Positions 11,276 through 21,498 of a DNA stretch of 64,000 nucleotides are shown piece by piece. Below the pieces are notes generated by a model. The model made no database searches. It was given only the letters and a program-made list of their open reading frames with translations, and was not told where the DNA came from. Position numbers and translations under genes: made by a program. The stretch lies in NCBI GenBank assembly GCA_036936605.1, contig JAUPFV010000005.1:76210885-76274884 (forward strand). Direction: 5' to 3'. How positions within the stretch are numbered: the stretch's first letter is position 1; each line of letters starts with the position of its first letter. The stretch is from Limnanthes douglasii subsp. nivea (taxonomy: Eukaryota > Streptophyta > Magnoliopsida > Brassicales > Limnanthaceae).

Positions 11276-12699
11276 TGTTGTTTATTTGCTTCTGACTCTT
11301 CTCCAGCAACTGGTTTGTCGGTATTCGGAGGGCGATCTTCCTCACGTCGATATGTTTGAGTTCGTTTGATATATTGAATCAACTCACCGCTGTCTATCAA
11401 GCGTTGAATTTCTTCCCTTAACTGCCAGCATTCATCAGTCGAATGTCTATGGTCGTGATGATATGCACAATAATACCTATTAGATCGCTTAAACCCAGGC
11501 ACACTCATTGTTCGTGGAGCTTGGTACCTCGTACGCCCCTTTGTGCGATCATAAATTATTGAAATAGCCTCTGTCAGTGGAGTAAAACGTCTGTTTGATA
11601 GATCGCGTTGTTGAGGTCTTCTGTTGTAGTCCCTCCTGGGTTGGTTCTCATTCTTTTTTCGTTCTGATCCACCATATTTGAGATCCGGCTCACGCCGCTT
11701 AGGTGACGCCCCTCTTCTAGCATCCTTAACCCTGATAAAAGTGTCTGCTCTCGCAAGTAGATCCCTCATGTTCTCAGTTGGGAACTTGATGAGATTTGCG
11801 TATAGATTCCCTCTTCTCTCGAGCCCCCGTTTTAAAGAAGCCACCGCTCTCGGATAGATCTGGAAAAGCATTCATGGCATGAACAAATCGCCTAACATAA
11901 CTTTTAAGAGACTCACCTTGACGTTGATAAAGATCCATGATCGAATCCCGCTCGCGCTTGAGCTCTTTGCTACCCACGAACCTCTCTCTGAATGCTTTCC
12001 ACAGTCCAGTAAAATCATAGATAAATCATTTTGGCAGGCTACTGAACCAATCCATGGCGTTACCTTTAAGAGTCATGGATAGTGCTCGGCAAAGCATCAC
12101 ATCATCAGGATTGAAATCCATCATCATGTTTCTGAATTGTTCTATGGGTCGAATTTCCTTGGGATTTGGGCTTCCATGATTTTCTCAGAAAATGACGATT
12201 CCTTCAATATGTAAGCCGATAACTTCGGGCGGATATGATTGTAACAAAGGTCCTCGTCCTCTCGAGATTTCTTGGTCGAAGTCTGCTTGACCTCATTGCG
12301 TGATGCTTTGTTACGATTCATTCTCCCACTCTCACCTTTACCTTCTTGTTTATCGTATCTTTTAGAAGAGCGATCCGTCCTATTAGCCTTGCTCGCCTCT
12401 AGTCCTGATGGTTGGTAAGTCTTACTCGCGCCCTTGATTCTTGCAGTCAGGGTATGAATAACATCGTTCATACCTTCCATTGTAGCATGCATAGCTTGCT
12501 CTCTAGCGTCCCGCTCAAATGCTATTTTCAGCTGCTCCTCCTGCAGGTTGTGGATCCGCTGTTCCAACTGGAGAACCGTCGAGTCATTCATCGGTATAGT
12601 TTCTGCAGCTCTGTGAGCCCCTAACACGTTCTCGGTTTGATGGAGATGCGCACCTTCCCTGGAAGCAACAGCTGGCTGACCTAAAGTTTCCACTGTCAC
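11239..12699 (-). pseudogene. Gag of element A
   Basis: The N-terminal frame (12699-12142) has a heptad-like stretch 'VLQLEQRIHNLQEEQLKI', probably a coiled coil, and a Lys/Arg-rich segment. The Retrotrans_gag core crosses frames from about 12142 to 11774 ('IEQFRNMMMDF', 'NAMDWFSSLP', 'LKSYVRRFVHAMN'). The C-terminal frame (11871-11239) carries a modified zinc knuckle, 'YCAYHHDHRHSTDECWQLR'. At least two frameshifts and a stop break the ORF. Gag would package element RNA. Confidence 0.88.
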
Positions 12700-12854
12700 A
12701 CCGTTGCCTGGTGTATCAAAGGATTAACCTCTTGAGGAATGGTGGGGGTTGAGACGACTTACAGTTCTCCTCCAATGCGTCGCTGTTTTGCTAGCTTCGT
12801 AATTATCTCTCTCGATTCCTGACCTAGTGACTACCATGGTGATTGGTTAAAGTG

Positions 12855-12876
12855 TTCCCACAGACGGCGCCAAATT
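12855..12876 (-). other. Primer binding site of element A
   Basis: Minus strand reads TTTGGCGCCGTCTGTGGGAA right after the LTR end TTAACA. TGGCG-initial sites at this point are where the 3' end of a host tRNA pairs. Element H has almost the same site. I have not assigned the tRNA. Confidence 0.75.
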
Positions 12877-13570
12877 TGTTAAGGCACTAACAAGTTCTAC
12901 CATAGTAAGCCTACAATATTTAGTCAAGAAATAGATCACTTTATTCGTTAATAGGTTTTTCCTATTTATAATACACAAACTAGTGGGTAGTTACATTTGT
13001 TTACGCTTTTAGCGCCAATATCCCACTAATATCATTATCCCTATAACCGTGGAACAAATAACTAACATATTTACTATCCCTATAATTATGGAAAAAATAA
13101 CTAACACCGTTTGACTCGTGGGTCAAAACGTGTGCTTACATAACAAACACGCTGAGTATAATTTGTACGTTAATCCGAGTTGAACTACTCCTTGAGACGA
13201 AATCAGGTTTGCAGAGCTCGAACTCACTTAGTACACGCTCAACTTATCTTCTTTAGGTATTTTCCTTTCATCACGTTCCTCATCCAGTCGATCAACTCTT
13301 TCCTCTATGTCTTCGAGCTCATCCTGGTCTTGAGTTCAGCAACGTTGTATATGTCCTTGAGCTCAGTCCGTGAACCAAGTTGCTTATGTATTTGAGCTCA
13401 GTCCGTTGACGAGCTCAATATTTCTTTGAGTTCAGCAATGGTGTATTTACCTTTGGTTTTGATCCACCTTGAGCTCGTCAATGTCGTACAACTCGTTATT
13501 TTCCTCATTTGCGAACTCACAATGCTCTTTGCTCGTGCTCACTTGTATTTGGGGGAATCCCCCCTTATCA
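12877..13570 (-). repeat. 5' LTR of element A
   Basis: Partner of 3021-3726, 694 bp against 706 bp. The right edge TTATCA at 13570 is followed by the target duplication ATCAA (13571-13575). A TATA-like 'tattataaat' (reverse complement near 12961-12974) could be its promoter. Confidence 0.92.
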
Positions 13571-13575
13571 ATCAA

Positions 13576-14330
13576 TATGGACCATGTTATGCTTCCATAT
13601 AAGTCTCACTGGTCTAATGATGATGATGTAACTACTTTTATTGGTTGCTTCATTCATCTTTCCACTTCTAAAAAAGTTAATGTCCTTAATTGGACTCCCG
13701 CAATTCATGGCAAACATAAGCTAAACATTGATGGTTCTTGTTTTCCTAATAGCGAGGCTAGTAGGAGTGGTTTACCTAGAGACTGTCATGGTAATATTAT
13801 CAAAGAATATGGTAGGTTATATGGTAAATCCATTCCTATGGTGGTTGAGGCTAAAGAACTTCTTAATGGCCTCTCAATTTATAATTATCTAAACATTGAC
13901 AATATTGATATTGAGTCCGATTCTAAAATTTTCTAGTAGACATGTTCACTTTGGGTAACTTTCCTTGGACCCTAGATCATTACTTGTCTTGCTGCCGAAA
14001 TATGATGTCTTCTAATATGAATCTTAAGCACATTTACAGAGTTCAAAATAACGTAGCCGATTGGCTCCCTAAATGGATTCAAAAATGTAAAATGAAAACC
14101 GATTTTGGTCATTCTCAAATTCCTAATGTCTTACATGCTATTATTATTCTAGAAATCTGGGCACTAGTTACCTTATACCAAATGATTGATTTTATTTCTT
14201 TATTAGTTAAATTATAGAGCCTAATGAAGTTTACTTGCCTATTATCACTAATTTTCCAAGCATGATATTCTTGACAAGACATTTTCTCTGTTTTCAATAT
14301 TGTTTTTGTATAAATAAGATTTTAAGGTCT
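13576..14330 (+). pseudogene. LINE RNase H, right half of split LINE
   Basis: Continues the LINE broken at 3020. After 'VLNWTPAIHGKHKLNIDGSC' comes an RNase H domain of the plant LINE type: first Asp in NIDGS, Glu in 'VEAKELLNGL', third Asp in 'DIESDSK', then after a stop at 13936 'HIYRVQNNVADWLPKWIQ'. Ends near 14320 in 'tttttgtataaataag', a usual LINE 3' end, though no long poly(A) is left. Confidence 0.85.
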
Positions 14331-14419
14331 CAGTTTAGCAGCTATTATCTTAGTCATACAAACTATATCTTGAGAAGGTTGTAAAATACTTAAATGACAT
14401 GTAGCATCTGGAATACTTG

Positions 14420-14545
14420 CTACCCGTACTCGGCAGATTTGGACATGAAATATTTATCCCTTCTCTTTGCCCTTGGGTCATCACTCCAGTTGTTCTTCAA
14501 AATCACTCTTCGCAGTTCCTGCTTCTTCAAAAGATATTCGTCCAT
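14420..14545 (-). other. Short coding-like ORF, 41 aa, unidentified
   Basis: ATG at 14545, stop TAG at 14422-14420. The peptide begins MDEYLLKKQELRRVILKNNW and goes on with SDDPRAKRRDKYFMSKSAEYG. It is hydrophilic and has a natural-looking composition, unlike neighbouring AT-driven frames. A splice donor is possible at the end (tacgg|gtagc). It could be one exon of a captured or decayed gene. I do not recognise the family. Around it, 14331-15480 shows nothing else. Confidence 0.25.
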
Positions 14546-15480
14546 AAAAAACCCAGCTCACAGTTTGAATAAAAAGAATTCTGCTTTAGTTATGAAATTT
14601 TCAATCATCAATCTGTATTGAGCTGCTCTTCTTCAAGTTTGCAAATCTTCCAAGCAGTGGAACTCTTTTAGGAATATCTCAAATTTTAACCCTACTTTAA
14701 ATCTCTTGCCCAAATTCAAGTAGTTAACCCTAGTCTGTTGAGCTAAATTTTGCTTCTTTATATTTTTCGATCTGAAATCCTGAGTTTCTGTCAATTGCAG
14801 ATCGATCTTGATCAAGATTCGAAAATTTGATTAGTTGGATAAGCGAAGGTCTCTTAAACTAGTGTTGATTATTTGAATTACTTCTCCCTTATGGAAATGA
14901 AGAACGTCAGAGTGTGTGTGGTGGCGCCAAGTCTAATTTTATTAATTGTGTTTGGTGGGTGTTAAAATTAGAAGCGGTACTCTCAAATTTTCTAGTGGGC
15001 TTTTAGTCATTTATAATTAAGGCTATGTTCAGATTACTTTTATTAATAAGCTGAATATATATAATGTTTAAAAGTATTACGAATATTTTGATTTCTCTTT
15101 TTTCACCAAATTTCTTTTTCTTTTTATACCCTAAATTTATTTTTAGAAAAAAAAATGATTTAATGTCGAAGTCTTTTTTGAAAACCAAATCGATTTTATA
15201 TTTTGACATTTTGCAAAAATAAAAGCAAATTAATATTTTAGAAAAACTAAAAACTCGTGAATTAGGACGTGGTTACATTCTTCAATAATATAGTAGAAAA
15301 TTAAGTAAATTTGAATTTTGGTTTTTGATTTTTGTTATAGAAAAATGGTTTAAAAACCTAATAAAGTAGACATTTTTCAATTTAATAGAATATTATTTAG
15401 TATTAGGGATAATAAATACACAATGGAATCAAATTATAATTACTTTTGAGTGTTGTTGTTGGTTATTCGTTTTCTAGTAG

Positions 15481-16230
15481 TGAAATATATGGGTTTGTAT
15501 CTCTCGTCATGAATAAACATTTGTCTCGTACCTTATATACTCAGTCCTTAGCTTTCATACATCTCATTTTGCGAGACACAAGACCATAACAATAACTTAC
15601 AACATTACTCTTTTATAACTAGTATGCATATAGTATTTGTATGGCCTCGCGTCCTACATTTAGTATTTTCATGGTCTCACGTTCTTCATATAGTTAGCTA
15701 TACATTTGTCTCGAATCTTTTCAATTAACATTAATCTCGCATGGTTGTAGTAGTCAAGGACTAGATGATGACGGACAAGCTGGTGAATATCATGATTCAC
15801 ATCCTGGTAAATAATAAATGCTAATTTATTAACACTAATCTTGCATGACTGAAGAAATATCACTTGTCGCATAAACAAGTTGCATTACTCGAGAAATCAA
15901 GGAAAAGTTAATGAATTCAATGTAGTTTTATTATGAAAAGAAAGCTGCTATTATCGTTGGATGTGTGGCTCTTTTAGTGGTTAGTATTTTACTTTATTTT
16001 TAAATATGCAAAGTGTAGTAAATTTGGTTTCTCTAAAGCATCATTGAAATGCAGTCGTTCATCATGGAACACAACAATTTATGAACGAGAAGCAAAATAA
16101 AGAATTATATTAAGATGCTACAAATGAGTAGGAATTGAAACAAAATAATCATTGGAATTGCGTGGATATCTAAACTAGATAACAAATGAAAAATTATAAT
16201 TAATCCATAGTCTCGTATTTTTTTTTTGCA
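15481..16230. other. AT-rich DNA with scattered tctcg/tcgcat words
   Basis: No gene. Words such as 'tctcgtcatg', 'ttgcgagacac' and 'ggcctcgcgtc' mark the edge of the GTCTCGCAT-repeat district that continues to about 26800. Confidence 0.5.
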
Positions 16231-16385
16231 ATATATGGTCTATCATATGGTGAATTTTATCGCATCTATCACATGGTGTCATGGGTAACTTCTATCATGT
16301 GGTATATTTTTCCGTATCCATCATGTGGTGTACTATCCCGTATTTATCATGTGGTGTAATGTCCCACCTCTATCATGTATGTTTT
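16231..16385. repeat. Minisatellite, about 36 bp x 4-5
   Basis: Degenerate tandem copies of 'tatcatgtggtgta' followed by 't.tcccgta'. Related to the wider GTCTCGCAT family (tcccgta, tcgcatc variants). The DNA from 16386 to 16860 is purine-rich and non-coding. Confidence 0.7.
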
Positions 16386-16860
16386 TAGAAGGATAATTAG
16401 ACCTAACAAATGAAGAATCAAATGCATTTGGTGAGGACGACTCAAAATAATAAGAGGTTGAAAAAAGTAAAATAAAAGATTGGTCGGGAGAACCAAGAAG
16501 AATAATAGGTTGATGGGAGGAAAAAAAAGAGGTTGGTGGGGAGAACTAAGAAGTTAATATTGACAAAGAGGATAAATGTTCAAATTGTGATGAAATAAAG
16601 GAACCAACAAATAATTTTAGACAAAAGAAATGTTGCACGACCGAAAAAATCTTCTGAACATCAAACCAAAATTGGTACTATACACAAACCTATTGGTAAT
16701 TCATACTAAAGAAATTTGTTATCTTAGTTTCTTAGTATTATAAAGGGACTTAAGAAGTTTATAAAAAATCAAACTTCACATAATATAGTTTACCAAATCT
16801 ATAATTTAAGAGTCGAGAATACACATCTGAAGAGATTATTATATAAAAGAAAATATAAGA

Positions 16861-17240
16861 AACTCGCATCTCATCTCTAGTCTCGCATCTCATATTACTT
16901 CTTTAGAAAATAGTCTCACATTACTCATTTATAACTAGTCCCGCATTACTCATTTATAACTAGTCTCGTATTACTCTTTTAAAATTAGTCTCGCTTTCTT
17001 CATTTAAAGGTCATGCATTTAGTATTCATTTGGTCTCGTGTTACTCTTTTAAAACTAGTCTCACATGTTTAATGTAAAACTAGTCCCGTATTTAGTATTT
17101 ATTTAGTCTTGTATTCTTTATTTTAAACTAGTCTTGCATTATTTAGTTAAAAATAGTCCCGCATTTAGTATTTTTTGGGTCTCGTTTCTTCAATTAAAAC
17201 TAGTATCTTCAATTTGTATTTGTATGGCCTCGCATTTAAT
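16861..17240. repeat. Minisatellite based on actagtctcgcatt
   Basis: About a dozen degenerate copies of 'actagtctcgcattactcattta' with a 25-30 bp period (examples at 16879, 16911, 16939, 16965 and 17055). Confidence 0.75.
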
Positions 17241-17329
17241 ACTTAAGTATGTTTATTTTTCATAGGTTTAAGTTGAAAATTATACCAACAACCAAACCTG
17301 TGTCTTTTAAAGTATTGGCTTACAAGCAG

Positions 17330-18190
17330 TAGATCAATTTAAGAAATTGGAAGTTGAAAATATTTTTTTTGAAAAGTTGATTGAAGAACTGAAACGATCA
17401 ACATATCAAAGAAAAAAAATGGAAAAATGTAAAACATATCAAATAAAAAATATGTTGTGGAATAATAGAAAGAGGTGAAACTTGAAAAGACACTTGAACT
17501 CCCTATATTGCAAGTAAGCATGTAGGTTGAAGAAACACCTTTCAAAAAAACTAAAACATATAAAAGGAAATATGCATAAGATACGAAAAAGGTGGAAGAA
17601 TCACCTTCTAAAAAATATGTATTAAGGCCTCTCCTGGTATACAAGAAAAGGAAAAGGTGCAGGATCCTACGGATGTGCAGTATCTTACTATCAAGGTATC
17701 TACTGTTATAAATAATACCTTATTGCAACATTATCTTGATGTGCAAGTATAAGTCTCATACTGATGTAAAACATTCTGCTTATCAAATATAACATGTTGA
17801 ATTTATGGATGGTTTAAAGAAATATATGATTATATTGTTCAAAACCAAGAGCCTCGTGCTCGTCAAATTGGAAAAGTATGAGCCCCCTGTTATATAAAAG
17901 GACCCTATGGTTTTACATAAGCATCATGATCATCAAATGACAAACCAATATTATCCTCTTATACAGAAGAATTATCATGTTGTACAAGTGCATCATGATC
18001 ACCAAATGGATAATTTTGATTTTTAAAAAAGTGATCCAGATTGTCCTGAACCAGGAGAAACCTATTGATTTTGAAGTCATGGATGTTTTGGAGAAAGATG
18101 TGATCCAAAAACTTTCAAATTGAGAGAAGCCTATTGATGTTGAAGTCATGGATGCTTTAGAGAAAGAGATGATCTAGATTATTCAATCTT
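17330..18190 (+). pseudogene. Decayed coding-like stretch, unidentified
   Basis: Plus-strand frames contain Lys/Glu-rich remnants such as 'EETPFKKTKTYKRKYA' and 'KKVEESPSKKYVLRPL' (17510-17640). Later a duplicated segment encodes 'EKPIDFEVMDVLEKDVI' and 'EKPIDVEVMDALEKEMI' (18050-18180), about 80 bp apart. Stops are frequent. Basic stretches like these occur before the Ulp1 domain in some plant transposons, but no protease motif is visible, so the function is unassigned. Confidence 0.3.
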
Positions 18191-18289
18191 GATAAATGTT
18201 TCCAAAATCTATATGTTGGTGTAATGTTGTAAAGATGTATATTTATTGGAGTATTCATTGGCTTTTTTATTATAGTTTAGAATACACGG

Positions 18290-18480
18290 TATCACATAAA
18301 GTTTGTAATACCTAGTCTCGCATGAATTATTCTTGCATAAAGTTTATAATACCTAGTCTTACATGTCATGTAGTATCCCGCATTTTAATATTTTCATAAA
18401 CCTACCAATGTATCGCATCTCATGTAATATCCCGTAATTTTCATATTTTCTTACCCATGTAAGTGTTTTGCAAATTAGAT
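18290..18480. repeat. Degenerate GTCTCGCAT repeats
   Basis: Copies of 'cctagtctcgcatgaatta', 'tagtcttacatg', 'gtatcccgcat' and 'atatcccgtaa' at short intervals. Same word family as the arrays at 16861 and 25270. Confidence 0.6.
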
Positions 18481-18849
18481 TTATTTGGTCTAGCAATACT
18501 AATATAAAACCTCTATACATGGACCTACCACTATACGTGAGCCTTGTGCTCAACAAAACCTGATAAATGAGACTCATCTTACATATCAAGACCTAGAAAA
18601 TGAGATTATGTCTCATTAAGACCTATAAAACGAGACTCGTGTTCATGAAGACATGGAACATTCAAGCCACCGATATCTTTTTGAGGAGAGGGTTTTTGTG
18701 AAGAAGTTTTGATGCTCTCTTTATCTTTTACCATTTTATTTTTTGGTACATTCAAGCTAATTCCTTAAGAATTTTGAACGTAATAGAAAGCTAAGGAGGA
18801 CTCGACATCCATTGGATTTAAATTGAGTAGGACATATTCTAACATTCTT

Positions 18850-19545
18850 GAAGGAATTGGTGATAAACGATAAAATAATAATTGTAAACCCCAACCAAAT
18901 AGGGCTAATAAGAAGCAAATTTCATCACCAACAATATGATGGGGTAAATCACCAACTCTAGATACACGAGTAACTATAAAATATGGAACTCATATTCATA
19001 TACGAAAATTTAGTGTTCTTGTTTAGACATATATTTATAAGGTTTGGATTGGTTACTGAAAACTTCCTATAAAAATTTAGGATTTTCAAGTTCATCTTTT
19101 AATTCTTTAGGATCTAGGTTGATAACTTCATCTTGAGTGGTAATTTTTATTTTAGTATAATTTTTATCTATTTCACTTTGTGGAAAACCTAATAGCCGAA
19201 CACCCAACCTCTCTTTCACATCCTCCCGTAAATGGGACCCCGATTAGAAGAGATTTGTATAAGCATTAGCTCGACTTGATACAAAATAAGACTATAATTT
19301 GGATGAAAATTGTGAAGCGCTTGAGGTTTCTTCAGAATTTACCCAGGCTTAATATAAAATTATGTAGGCTAATGTGAAAATTAGCCAAGATTTGCTTGCA
19401 CCCTAACGTTCTGGTAAGAAGTCTCGCAACTAGAGGATCGTTCCAAGCATTAAAAGAGCAACAAAAATACTATAGGAGTGAACTCTTTTATAAGGAACCA
19501 TAGGGTACAACATCAAAGTGTAAGGACTCGACGTCCTAAGCCAAG
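18850..19545 (-). pseudogene. Decayed ORF, unidentified, minus strand
   Basis: Reading the minus strand from 19545 gives a nearly continuous coding-like frame with about five stops. Segments are 'FNAWNDPLVARLLTRTLGC', 'REDVKERLGVRLLGFPQSEI', 'TTQDEVINLDPKELKDELEN' and, further on, 'VPYFIVTRVSRVGDLPHHIV'. Composition and length (about 200 residues) suggest a former real protein. I cannot place the family. Confidence 0.35.
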
Positions 19546-19659
19546 TTCTTGAATCAACTTCTTATGTTGTTGTTTTTTTAAATTTGAATTTGGAATTGTT
19601 CATATTATTTATTTTCAAATTGTTCTTAATTTTGTATTTCCGATATGTTCTTTAATTTG

Positions 19660-20010
19660 AATTTGGAATGGTTATATTTGGAATTCTCGCATGTATTAGT
19701 CTCACGTATGATTTATATATGGTTAATTTTGAATTTATCTCATTGAAGTTAAGTATTTATTGGTCTTGTAACCTTACATGAGGTTATATGAATTATTCTT
19801 GAATATCTTAACATGTATGTACTTAGTTGTGAATTTGTATGATATGATGAATTATATACTGGTCACGCACCTAGCATGAATACATGAGGTTATTATGAAT
19901 TGGCCTCATAACTTCTACCACATATGCAATTATTAGTAATTGGTCTCACATCTCTACAACTCATGTAATTATTATGAATTGGTCTCACATCTCGCATTCA
20001 GTTGGTGAGG
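19660..20010. repeat. Degenerate attggtctcacat repeats
   Basis: Several copies of 'ttggtctcacatct' or 'attggcctcataac' between 19900 and 20000, with looser ones from 19683. Same word family as the arrays on the other side of element C. Confidence 0.6.
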
Positions 20011-20159
20011 CCCAATCTAACATTTAGCTTTTGATAAGTTATATTGGTTTCACATTTCCAATTACAATTTATCTGAAAAAACACAAACATATATCACAAA
20101 ACATAACTGAAAATAAATAATATTAAATGATATAATCCTTAAGAATAAAAAATATCAAA

Positions 20160-20460
20160 ATTACATTGCTCTTACAAGACCTATTGCATGATCGTTTATT
20201 ATGACCAAATTTTAAACAACAACTACACTTTATATTTTGGATAATTAGTTATCCTCTAGATGCAAAACGTTTCTTATTATGTCATATACCTCTCCCTTTT
20301 TAAATTGGAGGAAGTATTTCAAGACAATTTGTTAAAGTAGATTATTAACCAAAAATAGTGAAATCGGGTATGCTATATGAATAGGTTTCCTTATAAGAAA
20401 TTACAAAATATAATGAATCAACATATTTCATATGGTCTTGACGAGTCTAGATTTCGTTTT
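20160..20460 (-). pseudogene. MULE transposase, C-terminal end
   Basis: The minus strand reads 'KYVDSLYFVISYKETYSYSI', then a broken 'KRERG' proline/arginine segment, 'KKRFASRG' and a zinc knuckle 'CSCCLKFGHNKRSC' (C-X2-C-X4-H-X4-C; about 20215-20175). This order is the usual tail of plant MULE transposases after the SWIM finger. It is separated from the rest of the protein (24468 onward) by element C, so the two parts were one gene. Confidence 0.75.
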
Positions 20461-20599
20461 ATGATTTGGTAGATTCTAGCTAGTGAATCGGGGGTCAGTT
20501 AGAAATGCTTCGGAGTCCGGTAGGGTGTTAAAAGGTAAGACTGTACAGTTTATCTAGAGAGAGAAAAACGATTGACATCATATAACGGGTTCCACTGTG

Positions 20600-20846
20600 A
20601 AAATCTTAAAAGATAAGACTATAGAGTTTATCTAAAGAGAAAAAATGATTGACATCATATAAATAGTAAAAAAAACTTATGTCCTCTAAAATAAGGTGAC
20701 ATAAGCTATTTATATTGACCCTTAGGGTGGCGTTTTTGACAAAAAAATACATAAATACGTTTTAAGGGGATTTTCTTTATATTAATAAATAAAAAGTGGA
20801 CTCATTTACTAAACGAATCATAAATTTATTAAATTACCCCTTATTA
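20600..20846. repeat. Left LTR-like repeat of element C
   Basis: Shares 'gtttatcta', 'gaaaaaatgatt', 'ctatttatattgaccctta', 'ctttatattaataaataaaa' and 'ataaattta' in order with 24235-24467. It is preceded by a partial internal duplication (20526-20599) with the same 'aagactgtacagtttatcta' words, absent from the right copy. Confidence 0.7.
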
Positions 20847-21498
20847 GTAGCCCATATAAATATAAATTGGTTTTGCTCGCTGGTGTAATGGTTTGAATAA
20901 GTGGTTTGAAGAATGGTCTCTTGGGTATGGTGAGCTTTTATGTCCGTCAAAATGATTTTTTGTTTTCATTTGAAGGGTAATAACTCTTCGACATTTGCTT
21001 GTGCCAACTCTTAGGGTTTTTTTTTTTGGAATACTTCGACGCGTGTTGACTAAGAGATGAAGGTCGATGAGCTAGATAAAATGCGGGAGACCACCTAGAA
21101 AACCTCAAAAAATTATGCAACGTATCTTTATTAACACGCCAGCCGCCCGTGCGCCAAGTGTCAATACTTGATGTGCCCTACAAACCCTGGCATGCGTAAT
21201 TAACTCAAGTGTTTGCATGGCTCAATATCACTTCAGCACCATGAGCTTTTATAAATACAGAAACACCTCTCACTGAGACATTCTTACTTTAGAGAAGGAA
21301 ACTTAGTTAGACAAATAAGCTCTCTCAATTACCATGCTGACCATCACAAAATACTTTTCAGCTGTATAAACAACTTTGTCGATCCTTTTGAACAACATCG
21401 GTCGGTGTTTGAAGTGTTGTGCTTTTATTTTCTTTCCACGTACCTTACTTTCCTTTTTTCCTTCAATTTTTTCTCATCTCTTTCCCTTATATATCAAT

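Larger units (their letters stand above)
3021..13570 (-). mobile_element. Complete Ty3/gypsy retrotransposon A (Tat-type)
   Basis: A 10.55-kb element inserted into the LINE. Similar terminal repeats lie at 3021-3726 and 12877-13570, and the 5-bp duplication ATCAA flanks the element at 3016-3020 and 13571-13575. Read on the minus strand the order is LTR, PBS, gag, protease, RT, RNase H, a second RNase H, integrase, repeat-rich spacer, antisense ORF, PPT, LTR. The second RNase H and the antisense ORF place it in the Tat group of plant Ty3/gypsy elements. Stops and frameshifts in every domain, and lost catalytic residues, make it non-functional. Many substitutions between the LTRs suggest an old insertion. 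Confidence 0.93.

Noticed and set aside
17339..17644. 101-codon minus-strand frame rich in Phe/Tyr/Ser
   Set aside because: It is the complement of an A-rich, Lys/Glu-coding stretch on the plus strand.
20526..20600. Precise left border and target duplication of element C
   Set aside because: TGTTAAAAGG at 20526 is a possible LTR start but its flank does not match AGTTT after 24467, and the right repeat lacks this part.
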